Below, piece by piece: positions 58,859 through 64,000 of a stretch of 64,000 nt of DNA. The stretch lies in contig CAVTON010000001.1 of the NCBI GenBank assembly GCA_963736455.1, positions 2,294,001-2,358,000 on the forward strand. Reading direction: 5' to 3'. Below the pieces are notes generated by a model. The model was given only the letters and a program-made list of their open reading frames with translations, did not search any database and was not told the DNA's origin. The position numbers were made by a program, and so were the translations under genes. Position 1 is the first letter of the stretch, and every line of letters begins with the position of its first letter. The DNA is from DAHUXD01 sp963736455 (GTDB lineage Bacteria > Acidobacteriota > Thermoanaerobaculia > UBA5066 > Gp7-AA6).

Positions 58859-59650
58859 ATGTGGCAGGGATTCACGATCGCGCTCCGGGAGGGAATCGAG
58901 GCCTTTCTCATCGTCGCCCTGACGCTCGCCTACCTGCAGCGCACCGGCCGGCCGCACCTCGCCCGCGCCGTGTACGCGGCCATCGGGGTTTCGATCCTGA
59001 CCTGCGGCGCCGCGGGGTTTCTCTTTTCGAAGGCCGCCAATCAACCCGTGTGGGAGGCTATCCTCGCGCTCGTGGCCGCGGCGCTCGTCGGGAGCCTCCT
59101 CGTCTACATGAAGCGGGTCTCCAAGCGCCTGAAGTCCGACATCGAGCACCGCATCGAAGCCCGCGCCGGGTCCCAGAGCCCGCAGCGCGCGTTCTGGGGC
59201 GTCTTCGCGTTCGCCCTCCTCATGATCACGCGCGAGGGGATGGAAACCGCGCTTCTGATCGCCACGGCGTTTTTCCAGTTGAAGTCGGCGGCCGTCCTGA
59301 CGGGTCTCGGCCTGGGCCTTCTCTCGGCGGTCGCGATCGGATTCCTCTGGACCCGTCTCGGCAAGGACGTGGACCTGAAGTCGATCCTGAACGTCTCCGC
59401 GGTCTTTCTTGCGATCTTCCTCGTCCAGCTCGTGCTCTATGGCGTTCACGAGTTCGCCGAGGCGCGGGTTCTCCCCTCCTCCCAGACGATCCACGACGCC
59501 ACCGAGATCCTCGGGCCGGACGGGGCAATCGGGCACCTGCTCGCGTACTCGCTCGCGGTCATCCCGACCGCCTGGCTCGTGAGCGTGTGGTGGAAGCGCC
59601 GCCGCCACGGCTCTCCGGACGCGGCCTCCGCCCGGATCAACGCGGCATAG
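58859..59650 (+). CDS. FTR1-family iron permease
   Basis: The 263-residue membrane protein has seven predicted helices and two REGxE motifs: LREGIEAFLI (R10-E14) and TREGMETALL (R125-E129). These are the iron-binding signatures of FTR1/EfeU-type high-affinity iron permeases. Imports Fe, probably Fe3+ released by an extracytoplasmic oxidase or peroxidase. GGAAGGAACACG ribosome site before ATG 58859. Upstream is a Fur-box-like site shared with fur. Downstream, after a convergent gene, are the di-heme peroxidase and ApbE genes, which may be its electron or oxidase partners, though EfeO/EfeB homologues are not seen. Confidence 0.93.
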   Translation: MWQGFTIALREGIEAFLIVALTLAYLQRTGRPHLARAVYAAIGVSILTCGAAGFLFSKAANQPVWEAILALVAAALVGSLLVYMKRVSKRLKSDIEHRIEARAGSQSPQRAFWGVFAFALLMITREGMETALLIATAFFQLKSAAVLTGLGLGLLSAVAIGFLWTRLGKDVDLKSILNVSAVFLAIFLVQLVLYGVHEFAEARVLPSSQTIHDATEILGPDGAIGHLLAYSLAVIPTAWLVSVWWKRRRHGSPDAASARINAA

Positions 59651-60416
59651 GCGCGGGCGTTGAGGCGGCGGGAGGCGCCGCCTTCCGGCCCGACCGCAGC
59701 ATCGCCTCGATCACGTCCTCCGAGACGCCGGCCGCGCGCAGCTTCTGGATCTCCGGCGTCGTCAGCGAATAGACGACGCCCTCGCGCTCGACGCGTCCGA
59801 GCAGCTCGGCGTTCGAGGTTCCGCTCTCCTTCGCCGCGACGATCGCTTCGTACGGCTTCGCCGCGGCCGGAGGCGGCCCCGTGTAGGGCTGGTCGGGAAC
59901 GAGCGTGCCGGGCCGGGGAGTCTTCCGGGGCGCCGGTTCGGGCACGATCCGCTTGAGAAAGCCCGCCGGATGCGATCCTCCGCGACCGCACGATCCGTCG
60001 GCCGGATGCGTGAAGTGAATCAGGTCGCCTCCGCGCGGAACGTGGACGTATTCGCCCGCGATCTCGATGCGATCGCCGACGGCGAGCTTCGGCGCCGCGC
60101 CGCCGCAGGAAAGGTCGTGAACGACCTTCACGCGCCCCTTCGTGTCGATCGAAAGCGAACGGTCGGCGCCGGCCGGCTGATCGGCCGAAGGACGGGCCGT
60201 CGAGAGCGTCACCTCGAACTCCAGGAACTTCCTCCGGTTCTTGTGGACGGTCTCGCGCGGCGCCGTGACGACGGTGCCCTCGCCGACGATCTGGACGCAG
60301 GGACTCTTGTGCGACGGCGCGGCCGACGCGTCCGTCGCGAAGACGAAGACGGAGCCAAACGCGAAGAGACTCGCGAAAGCCGCGGCCCCCGGGCGGCGAG
60401 AGCGGAGGAAAATCAT
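59637..60416 (-). CDS. DUF3465-containing secreted protein
   Basis: The 259-residue protein has a signal peptide (FASLFAFGSVFVFATDASA) and a DUF3465-like domain (about 30-165: GRVKVVHDLSCGGAAPKLAVG, GEYVHVPRGGDLIHFTHPAD, HPAGFLKR). It ends with a Pro-rich linker and a helical C-terminus (YEAIVAAKESGTSNAELLGR, VSEDVIEAMLRSG). DUF3465 is an OB-fold-like domain seen with nucleotide or metal handling; the HTH/HPD residues could bind metal. The function here is unknown. It is convergent with, and overlaps by 14 bp, the FTR1 gene, so it is not in that operon. ATG 60416 chosen; 60425 is possible. Confidence 0.7.
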   Translation of the reverse strand: MIFLRSRRPGAAAFASLFAFGSVFVFATDASAAPSHKSPCVQIVGEGTVVTAPRETVHKNRRKFLEFEVTLSTARPSADQPAGADRSLSIDTKGRVKVVHDLSCGGAAPKLAVGDRIEIAGEYVHVPRGGDLIHFTHPADGSCGRGGSHPAGFLKRIVPEPAPRKTPRPGTLVPDQPYTGPPPAAAKPYEAIVAAKESGTSNAELLGRVEREGVVYSLTTPEIQKLRAAGVSEDVIEAMLRSGRKAAPPAASTPAPMPR

Positions 60417-60544
60417 GCGCCGCATTATGCGGGGGGACCGCAAACGACGGCGCTTCAGCGGGTTGTGTCCCCGCGTACCGGATGAGCGAGCGGGGCCCGC
60501 GCCCCATTTGCCCGCTTGACGCGCGCCGGCGCGCCGGCATATCT

Positions 60545-60566
60545 TGCGACTGAGACTGAATCTCAA
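60545..60566. promoter_or_regulatory. Fur-box-like palindrome upstream of the di-heme peroxidase gene
   Basis: The core TGAGACTGAATCTCA (60551-60565) is a near-perfect 7-1-7 inverted repeat (TGAGAyT-N-ArTCTCA), and a second overlapping half-site TTGCGAC (60545-60551) precedes it. The spacing suits two overlapping Fur dimers, and the sequence parallels the site at 58782-58798. It sits 22 bp upstream of the GTG at 60587. Confidence 0.68.
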
Positions 60567-60586
60567 TCCAAACTGGAGGCCGCCGC

Positions 60587-62290
60587 GTGATCTCCCGCTC
60601 GAAGCCGCCGCGAGTCGTCGCCGCCTCGTGGCTCGTGCTCGTCGCGGCCGTCCTCGGACTCACCGCGGTCCTCGGCGCCGGCGGCACGGCCACCCGAAAC
60701 ACGCCCGTCGGCTCCGGATTCTTTGCGCCGGCCCGGCTCGTCCGGCTCGAGTCCTCCTCGGCGCGCCCGCGCGCCGGCAAGACCGATCCGCCGGAGGTCA
60801 CGATCGGAGAGCGGCTCTTTCTCGAGACGCGGTTCGCCCGGTACTTCGCCGCCCACATGAACGGGATCAATCAGCCGCTCGTCGCGGGCGATCCCGCGCT
60901 CGCGGCGCTCCCCACCTCGGACGGCCCGCTGCCGGGGCCCTTCGCCGGCAAGTCGATGAACTGCCGCAACTGCCACCTCGTCGACGACACGGCGAATGCT
61001 CCGACGCGGACTTACGACGACTTCAGCCGCCAGAGCCTCGTTCCGCTGCGCGAAGACGGGCAGGAGCACACCCCCCGCAACTCGCCCACGCTCGTCAATG
61101 CGCTCCTTCCCCACTCCGGTCCGCTCTTCCTCCACTTCGACGGGGAGTTCACGACGCCCGAGGACCTCGTGGTCGGGACGCTGGCGGGGCGCAACTTCGG
61201 CTGGCTGCCGCTCGAAGCCCCGCAGGCGATCGCCCACATCGCGCGCGTCATCCGCGAAGACGACGGCACCGACGGCGGCTCCTACCGGAAGATCCTCGCC
61301 GGGACCGATCCCTCGATTCCCGCCGAGCTGCTCCTGCCGCCGTCGTATCGCATCGACGTGACGACGGCGAGCGACGCCGATGTCGTTGCCGCCGTCGCCC
61401 GGCTGATCACGGCGTACATGGCGTCCCTGACGTTCACGAACACCTCACCCTACGACGTCTTCCTCGCGAAGAACTCCCTCCCGGTCGGCCCCGACCCCGG
61501 CGAAACGGACCTCGCCTACAGCCGCCGCCTGCGCGGCGCCGTCAACGCGCTGACGAATCCCCGCTTCGTCGGCCCGGAGGACGGGTCTTTCGCCGAGCAC
61601 GACCAGGACTTCGTCTTCGGCCCCGAGGAGCTGACGGGCCTGAAGATCTTCCTGCGCGAGCCGCTGCCGCAGACGGCCGACGGCGATCCGCGCTTCCTCT
61701 CGACGCGCACCGGCAACTGCGTGGCGTGCCATCCGGCGCCCGGGTTCACCGACCACTCGTTCCACAACATCGGCGCGACGCAGGACCTCTACGACTCGGA
61801 GAACGGCGAAGGCGCGTTCGCGCGCCTGCTCATTCCGGACCTCGACTATCGCAACGCCCGGTACGACGACTACCTGCCGCCGACGCCCCGGCACCCGTCG
61901 GCGAGCGGCGCGTTCAAGAACGGCTCCGCGGATCTCGGCGTCTGGAACGTCTTCGGCAATCCGGACATCCCGGCGCCCCAGTCGGCCTTGAACGCCCTCC
62001 TGAATCCCGACGTCCGCTCCCCGGCCGACGCGCTGCGCGGGCTCATCGGGTACTTCAAGACGCCCACGCTTCGCGACCTCGGCCAGTCCGGGCCCTATCT
62101 GCACACCGGGCGCATGCGCACGCTCGAAGAGGTCCTCGAGCTCTACGACACGATGTCGGACAAGCAGCGGGATGGCAGAGTGCGCAACGGATCCCCCGAG
62201 CTCGCCGGGATCTTCTTTGCCGAGGACCCGAGCGCGGACAAGGAGCCGGTGGCGGCGTTCCTGCGCTCCCTGAACGAGGATTACAACTGA
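60587..62290 (+). CDS. Di-heme cytochrome c peroxidase / MauG-like protein
   Basis: The 567-residue exported protein has an N-terminal signal or anchor (PRVVAASWLVLVAAVLGLTAV) and two c-type heme sites: CRNCH (residues 126-130) and CVACH (378-382). The second is followed by PAPGFTDHSFHNIG and, near the end, GQSGPYLHTGRM, the usual peroxidase/MauG landmarks. It is longer than a classical cytochrome c peroxidase (~330 residues), with insertions between and after the hemes. It reduces peroxide or oxidises a protein or metal substrate. A Fur-like site precedes GTG 60587. The stop overlaps the ApbE start (TGATG). Confidence 0.9.
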   Translation: MISRSKPPRVVAASWLVLVAAVLGLTAVLGAGGTATRNTPVGSGFFAPARLVRLESSSARPRAGKTDPPEVTIGERLFLETRFARYFAAHMNGINQPLVAGDPALAALPTSDGPLPGPFAGKSMNCRNCHLVDDTANAPTRTYDDFSRQSLVPLREDGQEHTPRNSPTLVNALLPHSGPLFLHFDGEFTTPEDLVVGTLAGRNFGWLPLEAPQAIAHIARVIREDDGTDGGSYRKILAGTDPSIPAELLLPPSYRIDVTTASDADVVAAVARLITAYMASLTFTNTSPYDVFLAKNSLPVGPDPGETDLAYSRRLRGAVNALTNPRFVGPEDGSFAEHDQDFVFGPEELTGLKIFLREPLPQTADGDPRFLSTRTGNCVACHPAPGFTDHSFHNIGATQDLYDSENGEGAFARLLIPDLDYRNARYDDYLPPTPRHPSASGAFKNGSADLGVWNVFGNPDIPAPQSALNALLNPDVRSPADALRGLIGYFKTPTLRDLGQSGPYLHTGRMRTLEEVLELYDTMSDKQRDGRVRNGSPELAGIFFAEDPSADKEPVAAFLRSLNEDYN

Positions 62291-63333
62291 TGGCGCTGCT
62301 CGCCGCGGCCCTCCTCGCCGCGCGGCTCGAGTACGAGCCCGTGGTCTCGACGGTCGAGCGCCGCGTCGAGAGCATGGGGACGACGCTCGATCTCGTCGTT
62401 CGGATGAAGTACCGGGAGCAGGCGTTGACGGCCTCCGAGGAGGCGCTGGCGGAGCTCCAGCGGGTCGAGGCGCTCCTGACGACCTGGAAACCGGGCGGCG
62501 AGCTCGAGCGCGTCGACACGGCGCCGGCCGGAAAACCCGTCGCCGTCTCGGACGAGCTCGCCCGGCTGCTCGCGGACGTCTTCGCCTGGACGCCTCGAAC
62601 CGACGGCGCCTTCGATCCCACGGTCTTGCCGCTCGTGCGGGCCTGGGGACTGCGCGCCGGGGGACGCATCCCGAGCGCCGACGAGCTCGCCGCCGCGCGC
62701 GCCGCGACGGGAATCGGCCGCTTCCGCATCGATGTGCCCGGCCGCGCCGTGACGCGCCTGACCGCCCGCGCCGGAATCGACGAGGGCGCCTGGGGCAAGG
62801 GCTATGGCCTCGATCGCGCCGCGCGGGTCCTGGCGAAGGCCGGGGTCCGCAGCGCGCTGCTCGATCTCGGTGGGCAGGTCTGCGCGGTCGGATACGACAC
62901 CTCCGAGAAGCCCTGGCGCGTCCCGGTGGCGGACCCCCGCGACCGGCAGCGCACGGTCGCCGAGCTCGGCCTCGTGGACCGGTCCGCCTCGACCTCCGGC
63001 GACTCGGAGCGTTCCCGCGTCGTCGCCGGCCGGCGGATCGGTCACATCATCGATCCGAAGACGGGCGAGCCGGCGCCGGACGTCGGGTCCGTCACCGTGA
63101 TCGCGCCGACCGGACTCGTCGCCGACGTTCTTTCGACCGCCTTCTTCGTGCTCGGTCCCGAACGGGGACTCGCCCTCTCGGATGAGCTCCGGCGCCGGGG
63201 CATCGAGCAGGAGGCCCTCTTTCTCGTCGTTTCGGGCGACCACCTCGAAGCGTCCGCCAGCCCCGGTGTTGCCTCCTTCGTCCTCACGGCGGACCCGAAA
63301 GCGGTGCGCGGCCTCATGACTCCCACACCCTGA
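62290..63333 (+). CDS. apbE: FAD:protein FMN transferase (ApbE)
   Basis: The 347-residue protein attaches FMN to Thr/Ser of flavoproteins. Family blocks are ERRVESMGTTLDLVVRM, TDGAFDPTVLPLVRAWGL, IDEGAWGKGYGLDRAARVL (DxGxxxKGxxxD), ALLDLGGQVCAVG and RIGHIIDPKTGEPAPD, with the Mg-site segment VADVLSTAFFVLGPERGL. An N-terminal hydrophobic stretch (MALLAAALLAARLEYEP) suggests export. ATG 62290 overlaps the peroxidase stop, so the two are coupled. Its flavin target may be an oxidoreductase nearby, perhaps outside this window. It lies in the putative Fur-regulated unit. Confidence 0.93.
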   Translation: MALLAAALLAARLEYEPVVSTVERRVESMGTTLDLVVRMKYREQALTASEEALAELQRVEALLTTWKPGGELERVDTAPAGKPVAVSDELARLLADVFAWTPRTDGAFDPTVLPLVRAWGLRAGGRIPSADELAAARAATGIGRFRIDVPGRAVTRLTARAGIDEGAWGKGYGLDRAARVLAKAGVRSALLDLGGQVCAVGYDTSEKPWRVPVADPRDRQRTVAELGLVDRSASTSGDSERSRVVAGRRIGHIIDPKTGEPAPDVGSVTVIAPTGLVADVLSTAFFVLGPERGLALSDELRRRGIEQEALFLVVSGDHLEASASPGVASFVLTADPKAVRGLMTPTP

Positions 63334-63348
63334 CAGGAGGAAGACCTC

Positions 63349-64000
63349 ATGCGTCGTGTTCTGGGATTTCTCTTCGTTTTCGGTATCGCCCTGGCGTCGG
63401 CTGCTCCCGCCGCCGCGCAGGCTTCCCCGGCCGCGTCCCCTTCCACGCTGACTCCCGAGCAGCGGATCCAGGAGCTCGAGAGGCTTCTCGCCGATACGCG
63501 GGCCGAGCTCGACAAGCTCAAGGTGTCGTCCTCTTCGGCCGAGACCAGCGCCAGGCTCGACGAGCTCTCTCGCCGGATCGACATCCTCGCGCAGGAGATC
63601 CAGAACCTGAAGATGGGCGAGGCGGCGCCCGCCGCCGAGGCCGGCGCGGCGATCGGCGAGAAGTCGGTCGAGCGGTATGGCATCGGCCCTGCCGCAGCCA
63701 AGATCTATGGCATCAAGAAGGGCCTCTCGATCGGCGGCTACGGCGAGATCCTCTACAGCAACTTCGCGTCGAAGGACCAGAGCGGCGCCCCCTCGAGCGG
63801 CGAAGACGTCATCACGGACCTGCGAGCGGTCGTGTACATCGGCTACAAGTTCGACCAGCACTTCGTCCTGAACTCGGAGATCGAATACGAGAACGCCGTC
63901 GTGGCGTCCGACAAGGGCGGCGAGGCCGAGGTCGAGTTCGCCTACATCGACTATACGAACTCGCCGCTGTTCAACGCGCGCACGGGCCTGATCCTGATTC
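63349..64000 (+). CDS. Outer-membrane porin-like protein with coiled-coil N-terminus (partial, 3' end outside window)
   Basis: The frame is open from ATG 63349 to the last base (217 residues visible). A signal peptide (LGFLFVFGIALASAAPAAAQ) is followed by a heptad-repeat segment (TPEQRIQELERLLADTRAEL and SARLDELSRRIDILAQEIQN), then alternating hydrophobic/polar strands (LSIGGYGEILYSNFASKD, DLRAVVYIGYKFDQHFVLNS, EVEFAYIDYTNSPLFNARTG) typical of an outer-membrane beta-barrel. AGGAGG (63335-63340) with 8-nt spacing fixes the start. It is 15 bp after apbE, so it is probably in the same iron-linked operon and may admit chelated metal. Confidence 0.82.
   Translation, partial: MRRVLGFLFVFGIALASAAPAAAQASPAASPSTLTPEQRIQELERLLADTRAELDKLKVSSSSAETSARLDELSRRIDILAQEIQNLKMGEAAPAAEAGAAIGEKSVERYGIGPAAAKIYGIKKGLSIGGYGEILYSNFASKDQSGAPSSGEDVITDLRAVVYIGYKFDQHFVLNSEIEYENAVVASDKGGEAEVEFAYIDYTNSPLFNARTGLILI

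Noticed and set aside
60544..62289. A long + strand frame continuing upstream of apbE through the peroxidase region.
   Set aside because: Only its last part (ApbE) has family motifs. The peroxidase frame, with two C-x-x-C-H sites, occupies the same bases, so the upstream part is a shadow.
1..64000. Ribosomal RNA, tRNA, phage genes, insertion sequences or replication origin.
   Set aside because: No matching structure or motif was recognised by eye on either strand; a tRNA search was not possible, so a missed tRNA in a gap cannot be excluded.

Overview
The window is a high-GC, gene-dense bacterial chromosome segment with about 62 protein-coding loci on both strands. Short same-strand operons are common, many joined by ATGA, GTGA or TTGA stop/start overlaps, and GTG or TTG starts are frequent. 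No rRNA, tRNA, CRISPR array, phage module or transposase was seen. Several features point to an environmental Acidobacteriota lineage, perhaps Thermoanaerobaculia-like: a VWFA-related secreted protein, a DUF1800/DUF1501 pair with IPT and SLH domains, a BNR-type protein with the LNGGRF C-terminal domain, an ECF sigma/anti-sigma/DUF4097 operon, and dispersed TCATCCCGAGGAGC-type repeats. This placement is inference, because there is no rRNA or marker set to test it.

Layout. 1-6.2 kb: tail of a membrane protein, DNA polymerase IV, a secreted HExxH protein, citrate synthase, a second HExxH protein, a thioesterase and a secreted esterase. 6.3-13.1 kb: the DUF1800/DUF1501 export pair, a frameshifted BNR-type gene and two DUF2157-like membrane proteins. 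13.2-16.6 kb: the ECF sigma factor, anti-sigma and DUF4097 operon beside a histidine phosphatase. 16.7-31.4 kb is rich in peptide metabolism (M2 dipeptidase, S66 LD-carboxypeptidase, HExxxGH protein, OPT transporter, M55 D-aminopeptidase), with an RNase II-type enzyme, an ATP-grasp peptide ligase-like protein and a PLP lyase.

31.5-33.8 kb holds the most interesting locus. It is a compact three-gene unit of a stand-alone RyR domain protein, a four-helix SLATT-like membrane protein, and a TIR domain protein with its own membrane helices and a retained catalytic Glu position. I read it as a candidate NAD-nucleotide-signalling defence or stress module. 33.8-39.5 kb: a D-threonine aldolase-type enzyme, YceI, a lipid-modification cluster (fatty-acid desaturase, cyclopropane synthase, DUF2062) and a threonine-dehydratase-like enzyme. 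39.5-46.5 kb: VWFA protein, amidase, PlsB-like acyltransferase, epimerase, GNAT, a frameshifted methyltransferase and a winged-helix repressor. The repressor faces an ABC exporter (46.7-48.6 kb) across a 38-bp palindromic operator/promoter.

48.9-57 kb: a DUF885-like protein, a PhoD phosphatase that looks foreign (lower GC, flanked by 23-bp direct repeats), BI-1, TPR and zinc-ribbon proteins, a palindromic repeat array with a 120-bp higher-order period, a family 5 uracil-DNA glycosylase and two cupredoxin lipoproteins. 57.1-64 kb: TyrS, then an iron-linked island. It has Fur, an FTR1 iron permease, a DUF3465 protein, a di-heme peroxidase, ApbE, and a porin-like protein running off the end. Two Fur-box-like palindromes sit upstream of fur/FTR1 and of the peroxidase, which suggests one iron regulon.
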